Shown: in pieces, positions 28,123 through 36,390 of the stretch
Layout: each line of letters opens with the position of its first letter
Position numbering within the stretch: position 1 is the first letter of the stretch
Source of the DNA: an uncultured Clostridia bacterium
Lineage (GTDB): Bacteria; Bacillota; Clostridia; TANB77; CAG-508
Assembly (NCBI GenBank): GCA_947625645.1
Contig: CANQPE010000008.1
Span: 1 to 54,015 of the forward strand
Reading direction: 5' to 3'
Length of the DNA: 54,015 nt
Made by a program: the position numbers and the translations under genes
The notes under the pieces: generated by a model
Told to the model about the DNA's origin: nothing
Seen by the model: only the letters and a program-made list of their open reading frames with translations
The model's database searches: none

Positions 28123-29442
28123 TTATGCTGTTTCTTTTGCATTTTCAGGAAATGTTCTTTTCTTTTTTGCGTTTACTGGTTCTACATTTTTATTTTCATT
28201 GATGACCAACTCTGGTTGTTTATTTCCTGCTACTGTCTCTTTTGTAATAATACATTTTTCTATTTTAGGATTAGAAGGAATGTCATACATAATATCTCGC
28301 ATAATTTCCTCAATAATAGAGCGTAACCCTCTTGCTCCTGTTTTTCTTTCAATTGCTTTATCTACAATTACTTCTAATGCATCTCTTGAAAATTCTAATT
28401 CTACCCCATCTATTTCTAATAACTTTTTATATTGTTTGACCAATGCATTTTTTGGTTCTGTTGCAATTTGAATTAATGCTTCTCTGTCTAAATCTTTTAA
28501 TGTTGCAATAATGGGTAACCTTCCTATAAATTCTGGTATTAACCCAAATTTTAATAAATCTTGTGGCAATAATTCTTTAAATACTTCATAACGATTTAAT
28601 TCTTTTTTGCTTTCAATTTTGGTACCAAACCCAATCAGTTTTTCACCCGTTCTGTCTTTAATAATATTTTCCAATCCTTCAAAGGCACCACCGCAAATAA
28701 ACAAAATATTTTCTGTATTAATTTGAATTAATTCTTGGTTTGGATGTTTTCTGCCTCCCTGTGGTGGCACAGATGCAATGGTTCCTTCTATAATTTTTAA
28801 CAATGCTTGTTGCACACCTTCTCCACTTACATCACGTGTAATGGATGGATTTTCCGATTTCCTTGTAATTTTATCAATTTCATCAATATAGACAATGCCT
28901 TTTTCTGCTTTTTGCACATCTCCATCCGCTGCTTGAATGAGTTTTAGTAAAATGTTTTCTACATCTTCTCCCACATAGCCGGCTTCTGTTAACGTAGTAG
29001 CATCAGCAATAGCAAATGGCACATTGAGTATTTTGGCTAATGTTCTTGCCAATAATGTTTTTCCACATCCTGTTGGTCCTAGTAATAAAATATTACTTTT
29101 TTGAATTTCTACTGTATCATCTTTTTGGTGCGTTTCTTCTTCATATGCAATTCTTTTATAATGGTTATATACGGCTACTGATAATGTTCTTTTTGCTTCT
29201 TCTTGCCCAATGACATAGTCATCTAATGTTTTTTTGATTTCTTTTGGACTTGGGATTTCTTCTGCTAATGTATAACCAATTTCTTCCTCTTGAAACATTT
29301 CTGCCTCAATAATACTCGTACATAAATCTACACATTCATCGCAAATATATACCCCAGGGCCTGCTACTAGTTTTTTTACACTATCTTGTGCTTTCCCACA
29401 AAACGAACATGTGACATGATTTGGTATATCATTTTTTGACAT
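28123..29442 (-). CDS. clpX: ATP-dependent Clp protease ATP-binding subunit ClpX
   Basis: 439 residues. The N-terminal zinc-binding domain has CSFCGK and CDECVDLC. The AAA+ core has Walker [16 protein letters not shown] and Walker [13 protein letters not shown], then the [15 protein letters not shown] pore region and sensor motifs. It unfolds proteins and feeds them to ClpP. It is the third gene of tig-clpP-clpX. A lysine-rich tail ([17 protein letters not shown]) is slightly extended compared with B. subtilis. Confidence 0.98.
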   Translation of the reverse strand: MSKNDIPNHVTCSFCGKAQDSVKKLVAGPGVYICDECVDLCTSIIEAEMFQEEEIGYTLAEEIPSPKEIKKTLDDYVIGQEEAKRTLSVAVYNHYKRIAYEEETHQKDDTVEIQKSNILLLGPTGCGKTLLARTLAKILNVPFAIADATTLTEAGYVGEDVENILLKLIQAADGDVQKAEKGIVYIDEIDKITRKSENPSITRDVSGEGVQQALLKIIEGTIASVPPQGGRKHPNQELIQINTENILFICGGAFEGLENIIKDRTGEKLIGFGTKIESKKELNRYEVFKELLPQDLLKFGLIPEFIGRLPIIATLKDLDREALIQIATEPKNALVKQYKKLLEIDGVELEFSRDALEVIVDKAIERKTGARGLRSIIEEIMRDIMYDIPSNPKIEKCIITKETVAGNKQPELVINENKNVEPVNAKKKRTFPENAKETA

Positions 29443-29483
29443 TCTCTTAACTCCTATCTTTTTCGTTTTTATCCAACTCTAAA

Positions 29484-30089
29484 CTACATTCTATGGTCCA
29501 TAATACCATCAATCAAACCATAATTTAAAGCCTCTTGTGCTGTCATATAGTGGTCTCTTTCTGTATCTTTTTCAATTACGTCAATTGGTTGACCAGTTCT
29601 TTCGCTCAAGAATTTGTTTAATTTTTCTCTTGTTCTCACTAAATGATCTGCATGGATTTTAACTTCTGTGGCTTGACCAGAAATACCTCCTCCACCAATC
29701 AATGGTTGATGAATTAATATTTCTGCATTTGGCGTTGCAAACCTTTTTCCTTTTTCTCCTGCAGATAACAAAGCTGCTCCCATGCTTGCAGCCATTCCAA
29801 TACAAATGGTAGAAACTGGGCATTTGATATAGTTCATCGTATCAATAATTCCCATTCCATCTGTAATAGAACCTCCTGGTGAGTTGATATATAAATTAAT
29901 ATCTTTGTCCGGGTCTTCTGATTCTAAGAACAATAATTGTGCAATAATCAAGCTAGATGTTGTTGGGTTAACATCTTCTCCTAAAAAGATAATTCTGTCT
30001 TTTAATAATCTAGAGAAAATATCGTAAGATCTTTCTCCCTTGCTTGTTTGTTCAATAACATATGGTACCAAACTATTTTTTTCTAACAT
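29484..30089 (-). CDS. clpP: ATP-dependent Clp protease proteolytic subunit ClpP
   Basis: 201 residues. The catalytic serine is in [11 protein letters not shown], the histidine in [16 protein letters not shown] and the aspartate in [10 protein letters not shown]. It starts at ATG 30089 after AGGAGG. It forms the tetradecameric protease chamber with ClpX or ClpC. Middle gene of the tig-clpP-clpX cluster, 41 bases before clpX. Confidence 0.98.
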   Translation of the reverse strand: MLEKNSLVPYVIEQTSKGERSYDIFSRLLKDRIIFLGEDVNPTTSSLIIAQLLFLESEDPDKDINLYINSPGGSITDGMGIIDTMNYIKCPVSTICIGMAASMGAALLSAGEKGKRFATPNAEILIHQPLIGGGGISGQATEVKIHADHLVRTREKLNKFLSERTGQPIDVIEKDTERDHYMTAQEALNYGLIDGIMDHRM

Positions 30090-30161
30090 ATGGTTTCCTC
30101 CTTCTTTTTACATAAAAAGGTTAGAGAATAAAAGTACTTAACCTCCACCTCTAGCCTCTTT

Positions 30162-31448
30162 TTATTTTATTTTTGCACTTTCCACTAAGAATGTGATGAC
30201 TTTTTCTGACTTAATTCCTTCATAAATATAATTTCTAACTTTTTCATTTTTTAGGAATTCTTCGTCATTTTCTTTGCCATAATTCTTTGCCATTTCTTTT
30301 ATTTTTTCCTCAACTTCTTCTGGTGTTGCCTCTATTTTTTCTGCATTCATCACTGCTTCTAATACTAATTTTGTTTTTACATCCTCTATTGCTTGAGGTT
30401 CATATTCTTTTCTTACTTCTTCTTGTGTTTTTCCTATAATTTGCAAATATTGGTCTAATTTTAATCCTTGATAAGATAACCTTGATTCAAGATCTTGCAT
30501 CTTATAGTTTAATTCAGTTTCTATCATTCCTGATGGCACATCTACTTTTGCATTTTCGCAAACCACTTCAATTACATTTTCTTGTGTTTCTTCTATTTCT
30601 TTTTGTTTATATTCTTCTTCTAATCTTTTCTTAATGCTATCTTTCCATTCTGCTAAAGTGTCAAATTCACTTGCATCTTTTGCAAATTCGTCATCTAATT
30701 TTGGTAATTCTTTTTTCTTAATTTCATGCACGGTTACTTTAAAAATAGCATCCTTTCCTGCTAACTCTGCTGAAAAATATTCTTTTGGAAATGTTACTTT
30801 AATTTCTTTTCCTTCATCAATAGACATACCAATGATTTGTTCTTCAAAACCTGGGATAAATGTTTTACTTCCAATGGTTAGTTCATAATTTTCTGCTTTT
30901 CCACCTTCAAATGGTTTTCCGTCCACAAATCCTTCAAAGTCTATGGTAGCAATATCTCCATTTTCTACTGGTCTATCTTCAACAGAAATCAGTCTTGCAT
31001 TGTGTTCTTGCATATGTTCTAATTCATGTGCAATGTCTTCATCTTTTACAGTATACTCTACTTTTTTGATTTCTATACCTTTATATTTTCCGAGTTTCAC
31101 TTCTGGTTTTACTTGAAAAATAGCTGTAAATTTTAAATCTTGTCCTTTTCCAATTTGCGTAATATCTATATTAGGTCTGCTAACTGCCATAATATTGTTT
31201 TGTGCAAATGCTTCTTCTAATATTTTGGGTGCCAATTCATTAAATGTATCTTCATAAAAGATTTCTTTTCCATAATATTTTTCTACAATATTCATTGGCG
31301 CTTTTCCTTTACGGAAGCCTGGGATATTAAAATATTTAGCACTTTTAAAATATACTTTTTTCATTGCCTCATCAAATCTTTCTGCTTCCACTGTTACTTC
31401 TAACTTTACTTCATTTGCGTTTTCTGTTTTTTCTAATTTACTATCCAT
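30162..31448 (-). CDS. tig: Trigger factor
   Basis: About 428 residues from ATG 31448 (MDSKLEKTE). The upstream ATG at 31475 overlaps the AAGAAAGGA ribosome site and is unlikely. The N-terminal ribosome-binding domain contains the GFRKGKAPM signature, the middle PPIase (FKBP-like) domain lies at about 150-245 (GDIATIDFEGFVDG), and the C-terminal helical chaperone arm follows. It binds nascent chains at the ribosome exit tunnel. First gene of tig-clpP-clpX. Confidence 0.96.
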   Translation of the reverse strand: MDSKLEKTENANEVKLEVTVEAERFDEAMKKVYFKSAKYFNIPGFRKGKAPMNIVEKYYGKEIFYEDTFNELAPKILEEAFAQNNIMAVSRPNIDITQIGKGQDLKFTAIFQVKPEVKLGKYKGIEIKKVEYTVKDEDIAHELEHMQEHNARLISVEDRPVENGDIATIDFEGFVDGKPFEGGKAENYELTIGSKTFIPGFEEQIIGMSIDEGKEIKVTFPKEYFSAELAGKDAIFKVTVHEIKKKELPKLDDEFAKDASEFDTLAEWKDSIKKRLEEEYKQKEIEETQENVIEVVCENAKVDVPSGMIETELNYKMQDLESRLSYQGLKLDQYLQIIGKTQEEVRKEYEPQAIEDVKTKLVLEAVMNAEKIEATPEEVEEKIKEMAKNYGKENDEEFLKNEKVRNYIYEGIKSEKVITFLVESAKIK

Positions 31449-31684
31449 ATTTACTACCGTTCCTTTCTTAGACATAAATCTGGTTGAAGAATTTTATCTC
31501 ACTAAAATTACATTTGTTTTTCAACCTTTAAGCCTTCGTAATGCTAATAGCTTTTATATTATATCATAAAATTAATATTTTGCAAGGATTTTTGAAGATT
31601 TTTTTAAAAATACTTGTTTTTTTCCTTTTTTTGTGTTACACTTAATAACAGTCAGTTTATTTTTTATTTAGGAGGTGCTAAAAT

Positions 31685-31882
31685 ATGGCAAAATGTGCAA
31701 TTTGTGAAAAAACACAAAGTAATGGAAATAAATTAAGTATTACACGTTCACACATCAGCAAAAGAAGTCCTCGTACTTGGAAACCTAATTTAAGGACGGT
31801 AAAAGCTGAAGTAGATGGCGTTGTTAAAAAAATTCATGTATGTGCAAAATGTTTAAAAAATGGAAAAGTAAAAAGAGCTTAG
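31685..31882 (+). CDS. rpmB: Ribosomal protein L28 (zinc-binding form)
   Basis: 65 residues. The C+ form has a cysteine pair in CAIC at the start and CAKC near the end, which bind zinc. RSHISKRSPRTWKPNLRTV is the rRNA-binding core. An AGGAGG site precedes ATG. It is transcribed alone with a terminator that overlaps its stop codon. Confidence 0.97.
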   Translation: MAKCAICEKTQSNGNKLSITRSHISKRSPRTWKPNLRTVKAEVDGVVKKIHVCAKCLKNGKVKRA

Positions 31883-31897
31883 GCTGCTCTTTTTTTT
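31874..31897 (+). terminator. rpmB terminator
   Basis: Stem AGAGC (31874-31878) and GCTCT (31886-31890) with a 7-base loop, then a run of T. It includes the rpmB stop codon. Confidence 0.75.
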
Positions 31898-31970
31898 AAT
31901 CTTTTATTCCGAAAATAAATTTCACAAAACCACGCAAAAACTTTGGCACTTTTTTTACAACAATAGTCAT
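31896..31970 (-). CDS. Very small basic/hydrophobic protein
   Basis: 24 residues: a MTIVVKKVPKF start, then FVKFIFGIK. AAAGGGAGGG lies 6 bases upstream of ATG, an excellent ribosome site. Similar short VKxPKFLxxxLxxxFxIK proteins occur in clostridial genomes. It is 22 bases after another tiny gene on the same strand and overlaps the T tract of the rpmB terminator. Too short for a family call. Confidence 0.45.
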   Translation of the reverse strand: MTIVVKKVPKFLRGFVKFIFGIKD

Positions 31971-31992
31971 ATGTATCCCTCCCTTTCTCTCT

Positions 31993-32142
31993 TTAACATG
32001 CAAGCCATGCTAAGCCAATACATGCTAGTGCTACTCCAATCATAAATAGCCAACCTGTTAGTGGAAGTAATAACACAAGCAAGATTCCTAACCCTAAACC
32101 GATAAAACACACACCTAATGTTTTCTTTAATAAATGAAACAT
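31993..32142 (-). CDS. Small two-helix membrane protein
   Basis: 49 residues from ATG 32142, with AAAGGGAGG 7 bases upstream. Two hydrophobic helices (about 9-27 and 32-49) surround LLPLTGWLF. Such LLPxxGW(L/I)F short proteins are widespread in clostridia. It is followed by the 24-residue gene on the same strand, so the two may form a mini-operon. Function unknown. Confidence 0.65.
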   Translation of the reverse strand: MFHLLKKTLGVCFIGLGLGILLVLLLPLTGWLFMIGVALACIGLAWLAC

Positions 32143-32212
32143 GCTATTCCTCCCTTTCTTTTATATATTTTATTCTCGTTTTATTTTATTGGTTCCTATT
32201 TATGTTAAACGA

Positions 32213-32242
32213 TTGACAAATGATAAAAAAATGCGGTACACT
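32213..32242 (+). promoter_or_regulatory. Vegetative promoter of nth
   Basis: TTGACA (32213-32218), an 18-base spacer and TACACT (32237-32242). The nth start codon lies 40 bases downstream with a GAAAGGA ribosome site. Confidence 0.55.
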
Positions 32243-32281
32243 ATACTTTAGAAATATGTGATATGAAAGGATTGTTCTTGA

Positions 32282-32920
32282 ATGAAAAAATCAGATGCAA
32301 AAAAATTAATTGAAATTTTACGTACTACCTACCCAGATGCTACTTGCAGTTTGGACTTTACCACTCCGTTTGAAATGGTTGTTGCTGTTATGCTCTCTGC
32401 ACAATGCACAGACGAACGTGTAAATAAAACAACACCTAAACTGTTTGCTAGATATCAAACCATTGAAGATTATGCCAATATTGATATTCAAGAATTAGAG
32501 AATCTCATTCATCCATGTGGGTTTTATAAAAATAAAGCCAAAAACATAAAACTATGTGCCAAACAAATTCTTGAAAATTTTGGTGGTGAAGTGCCTCACA
32601 CCATGGAAGAATTACTGACTTTAGCTGGAGTCGGTCGTAAATCTGCTAATGTTATTTTATTAGAAGTCTATGGTATTGCCAATGGTATTGCTGTTGATAC
32701 GCATGCAAAACGTATTTCTAACTTAATGGGTCTTTCCCAAGAAAAAGAACCTGAAAAAATTGAACAAGATTTGCTTGCCATTTTCCCTAAAAATACTTTA
32801 AAATATGTCAATCATCTTTTTGTATGGCATGGTCGCAATACTTGCATCGCCCGAAATCCAAAATGTGAAACTTGCTCTGTGAATAATCTTTGTGCATTTG
32901 CGCATAATAAGGCTAAATAA
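32282..32920 (+). CDS. nth: Endonuclease III (DNA glycosylase/AP lyase)
   Basis: 212 residues. The helix-hairpin-helix LAGVGRKSANVIL is followed by the catalytic aspartate in VDTHAKRISNL; the lysine sits in the HhH region. The C-terminal [4Fe-4S] ligands are C-x6-C-x2-C-x5-C around CETCSVNNLC. It removes oxidised pyrimidines and nicks abasic sites. A small cysteine-rich gene follows 20 bases later. Confidence 0.97.
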   Translation: MKKSDAKKLIEILRTTYPDATCSLDFTTPFEMVVAVMLSAQCTDERVNKTTPKLFARYQTIEDYANIDIQELENLIHPCGFYKNKAKNIKLCAKQILENFGGEVPHTMEELLTLAGVGRKSANVILLEVYGIANGIAVDTHAKRISNLMGLSQEKEPEKIEQDLLAIFPKNTLKYVNHLFVWHGRNTCIARNPKCETCSVNNLCAFAHNKAK

Positions 32921-32940
32921 CAAAAAGGAGCGTGTGTTTT

Positions 32941-33093
32941 TTGACCAACATTAATTGCACGGCAAATTGCATTTACCAAAGGGATGGAAAATGTTCTTAT
33001 CAAATTGTTAGTATGTCTAGCGTTTCTTCCAATTCAGAATGTGCCTATTTTATCCCCTATTTGCCACAAAATCCCCCTCATGTCTCCTCTTGA
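32941..33093 (+). CDS. Small cysteine-rich protein, TTG start
   Basis: 50 residues starting at TTG 32941, with AAGGAG 10 bases upstream. It carries four cysteines (C6, C10, C18, C34) in TNINCTANCIYQRDGKC and SNSECAYF. Short proteins of this pattern are common in clostridia and are often mislabelled as hydroxymyristoyl-ACP dehydratase fragments. They probably bind a metal. The gene lacks an ATG start and is easily missed. It is likely co-transcribed with nth. Confidence 0.7.
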   Translation: MTNINCTANCIYQRDGKCSYQIVSMSSVSSNSECAYFIPYLPQNPPHVSS

Positions 33094-33155
33094 CAAATAT
33101 TTTTTGAAGGTATATAGTCTAAGAGAAGATCATTTTTTTGAAGGGGGTTTTTGTA

Positions 33156-33917
33156 TTGAAAAAAACAAAGAATCCATATAAAAATCAAGAAAATAAACTT
33201 ATGCATTGGCTCATTTCCTTCATCATTACAGTATGTGTTGTTATTGGTGGATATTATGGAGAAAATGTCTACCAAATTTTAACTTCCCATCTTTCTACTA
33301 GTATTTCTGCACAAACTATTTCTTTCAATTTAGAAGATATCCCTGCGTTTGATGGTTCAACAGCTTATGTCACATTGAATGATAATCAACCTCTCTTTAC
33401 AGAAGCCGACCTAACCACAACCTCTTTTGAACATTATTCTGACTTAGACTCCCTTGGTAGATGTGGCGTTGCTTTTGCCAATATTGGAACTGATATGATG
33501 CCAACAGAAGATAGAGAGGCTATTGGAAATGTAAAACCCTCTGGCTGGCATACCATTCGTTATGACAATGTCGATGGTAAATACTTATATAACCGCTGCC
33601 ATTTAATCGGTTTTCAACTGGCAGGTGAAAATGCAAATGAAAAAAATTTGATTACCGGAACGCGTTTCTTAAATGTAGATGGAATGCTTCCTTTTGAAAA
33701 TCAAGTTGCTGACTATGTTAAAGAAACAAAACATCACGTTTTATACCGCGTGACACCTATTTTTAAAGAAAACAATTTAGTAGCAAATGGCGTTGAAATA
33801 GAAGCAAAATCTGTTGAAGATAATGGGAATGGCATTTTATTCCATGTATATGTGTACAATAGTCAACCTGGCATTTTGATAGACTATGCTACTGGAAATA
33901 GTCAATTAGGCTCATAA
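33156..33917 (+). CDS. Secreted or membrane-anchored DNA/RNA non-specific endonuclease
   Basis: About 253 residues. The likely start is TTG 33156, 8 bases after GAAGGGGG; a longer frame begins at TTG 33138. One N-terminal membrane segment (about 17-35) precedes an EndA/NUC-type nuclease domain. The active-site region is YLYNRCHLIGFQLAGENAN (histidine in NRCH, metal-binding asparagine downstream), preceded by GRCGVAFANIG. It would cut nucleic acids outside the cell, for nutrition or DNA uptake. It is followed 50 bases later by splB. Confidence 0.88.
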   Translation: MKKTKNPYKNQENKLMHWLISFIITVCVVIGGYYGENVYQILTSHLSTSISAQTISFNLEDIPAFDGSTAYVTLNDNQPLFTEADLTTTSFEHYSDLDSLGRCGVAFANIGTDMMPTEDREAIGNVKPSGWHTIRYDNVDGKYLYNRCHLIGFQLAGENANEKNLITGTRFLNVDGMLPFENQVADYVKETKHHVLYRVTPIFKENNLVANGVEIEAKSVEDNGNGILFHVYVYNSQPGILIDYATGNSQLGS

Positions 33918-33967
33918 AATCATTCGCTTTGGGCAAACTAAAACTATCTTGGAAAGGATGGTTTACT

Positions 33968-34966
33968 ATGTTTCAACCCAAAGCGATTTATTTTGAAAAA
34001 GAAATTGTCAATTACCCATTAGGAAAAGAATTGATGGAAAAATATGCGGATATTCCCAAAATTGAAATTGAAAATCATAATAACATTGAAGAAATGCGTA
34101 CACGTTCTAATAAAGAGTTTCCAGATATGAAACGTAACATCATTATTGGTGTTCGAAAGACACATAAATTTGTGCCAAACCATAAAACTTCAGACTTTTT
34201 GGTACCCTATACTTCCTCTGGTTGCACAGCTTCTTGTATGTATTGTTATTTGGTTTGCAACTACAATAAATGTGCTTATTTAAGATTATTCGTGAATCGT
34301 GAGCAAATGCTAGATAAAATACTAAAAACTGCTGATAAATCTGAAAAAAAGTTGACTTTTGAAATTGGTAGCAACAGTGATTTGATCTTAGAAAACACCA
34401 TCACAGGAAATCTCGTTTGGACCATTGAACACTTTAAAAATAGTACAAATGGTCTTCTTACCTTTCCTACGAAATTTGATATGGTTGGTCCCCTCTTGCC
34501 TCTGGATCATCAAGGAAAAGTGACTGTGCGTGTGAGTGTGAATCCAGAAGATATCATCAATAAAGTAGAATTTGGCACTTCTAGGTTATCTGGTAGAATC
34601 CAAGCTATCAATCAGTTAAGAGAAGCTGGCTATCCTGTAGGAATTTTAATTGCTCCTGTTATTTTTGTAGATCATTGGAAAGAACTGTATTTACAATTGC
34701 TTCAAACTTTATCCTCTGAATTATCTGAAAAGGTAAAAAAAGATGCTTTTTTTGAAATTATTTTTATGACATATAGCTATGTGCATACCAAAATTAATGA
34801 AGAAGCTTTTCCAAATGCCATTTCCCTTTATGATAAAGAAAAAATGACAGGACGTGGACGAGGAAAATACTGGTACAAGCAAGCCTTACGAGATGAAGGT
34901 GAAGCCTTTTTTCGCAACTATATGCACCAATATTTTCCTCATAATACCATTGAATATATTGTTTAA
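33968..34966 (+). CDS. splB: Spore photoproduct lyase
   Basis: 332 residues from ATG 33968 after AAAGGATGG. The radical-SAM cluster is CTASCMYC, followed by YLVCNYNKC with the conserved cysteine used as hydrogen donor in this family. The C-terminal PAMTHRFT-like region is YSYVHTKINEEAFPNA. It reverses thymine-thymine spore photoproduct during germination. This is one of several spore genes in the window. Confidence 0.95.
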   Translation: MFQPKAIYFEKEIVNYPLGKELMEKYADIPKIEIENHNNIEEMRTRSNKEFPDMKRNIIIGVRKTHKFVPNHKTSDFLVPYTSSGCTASCMYCYLVCNYNKCAYLRLFVNREQMLDKILKTADKSEKKLTFEIGSNSDLILENTITGNLVWTIEHFKNSTNGLLTFPTKFDMVGPLLPLDHQGKVTVRVSVNPEDIINKVEFGTSRLSGRIQAINQLREAGYPVGILIAPVIFVDHWKELYLQLLQTLSSELSEKVKKDAFFEIIFMTYSYVHTKINEEAFPNAISLYDKEKMTGRGRGKYWYKQALRDEGEAFFRNYMHQYFPHNTIEYIV

Positions 34967-36155
34967 CTAAATTAATTCCCATCCTTGTGCTGTTTTTGTT
35001 AAAACCACACTAGAATCTAATATGATGACTGGCCTAACCCCAGCATTGTACATAGATTCTTTTCCTGTTGAATTTATCATTTCATATTCTAAAACTGCTC
35101 CTTCAGCAATTCTTCTGATTGCATAGCTTGTTCCCCATTGTGTTGTTTTACATGACCTTGAGGCTAAAAAATATTCATTTTCTTGCGTTCCCTCAAAAAG
35201 CATTTGATATTCTACACTATCATTTGTTAAACCCACTTCTGCATTTTGATCATTTTCTGATGTTAATGTTTGTGGATAGTATTCGTAACTATTATTTTGT
35301 ACGGTTGCAATTTTTTCAGTTCTAGAAGCATATCTTGAACTTTTCCATGCATTGCCTTCAAAATCAAACCAATAAAAACCTGATGTATATCGTTCTGTTA
35401 AATTGCTTGACTTTCCTGTTTTGGTCTCATATTTGGGAGATTCGGTTCCATCCCATAAATACGTAATTTCACTTCCATAACTAGCGGTATCATTATACAT
35501 GTATCCTACGGTTCCTTCTTTGAAGTCAGATGTATCCTCAATACCTACAATGCCTGCTTTTGTTCCTTTTTCGATTTCATCTTTGGTTGGATTTTTAATT
35601 CCTACGCATTCTGGATGATATCCTGTAAGTTGGTTTATGTCTTCAACGGTTATATTTCTAGCATTTTTTATGCGGTCTCCTTGTCCATACATGGCACTAA
35701 TTTTATCTAATTCACTAATGGCATTTGTAAAACCTTGGGCTCCATTTAGACAATAGGCTCCATAATTGTCTGGAACAATTGGCTCAGCTGAAACTAACAT
35801 TAAATCTCCATCTTCAATTCCTAATACTCTCCATCCGAGCCGTATAACTACTTAAATCAAATTTTTGGTTTGCATATCCATTGTCAGCTTTACGAGATGT
35901 AACAGTATTATAGGTTGCTGTTTCCTCTGGGTGATAGATAATATAGTCTCCCACTTGGACAGTTACTTCACCTTTTTGAATGCCTTTTTTGGTATATGAC
36001 CATACATTACTATTATGACCTGCTAGTTTTGATACGACTAAAATTAAAACAATTAAAAATAAAGTGACCCATAAAATTACATGAACTAAAGATAATCCTT
36101 CTTCTTTCTTACTACCTTTGGTTATTTTTTTATCTGTTGTATCTATTTTTATCAT
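34967..36155 (-). CDS. Secreted/membrane-anchored surface protein, interrupted by +1 frame change at a CGG codon
   Basis: Two frames encode one protein of about 395 residues. From ATG 36155: a charged N-terminus, one membrane helix (about 23-45), then an extracytoplasmic region with VGDYIIYHPEET. After DLSSYTA the zero frame reads CGG (35837-35835) and soon stops. Skipping C gives GGA TGG AGA, continuing as GWRVLGIEDGDLMLVSAEP, NGAQGF and a C-terminal RPVIILDSSV strand. The kWRVL, LVSaxP and GAQG blocks are contiguous in related clostridial surface proteins, so the joined product is the expected one. Function unknown. No promoter or partner gene is clear. Converges with splB. Confidence 0.8.
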
Positions 36156-36292
36156 TTTTTCTACCTTTCCTTTCTCTTTTTTATTTTAAGAAATTTTTCG
36201 TCTTTTTTTGATAAATCTATTTTATCGAAATTTTTCAAAATTGTAAATAGTTCTGCTTTATTTTTCTGAAAATTGAAAAAATGTAAGTTTAA

Positions 36293-36321
36293 TTGACATT
36301 GATATTTTGTTGTACTATAAT
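36293..36321 (+). promoter_or_regulatory. Consensus vegetative promoter of P-type ATPase gene
   Basis: TTGACA (36293-36298), exactly 17 bases, TATAAT (36316-36321): a perfect sigma-A promoter. The gene starts 70 bases downstream with GAAAGGA. Confidence 0.88.
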
Positions 36322-36390
36322 AATGGAAAATTCATACAGATTAAATTCTTTTTAACTAGATTTATGTCTTGGAAAGGATTGTGATAAAAT

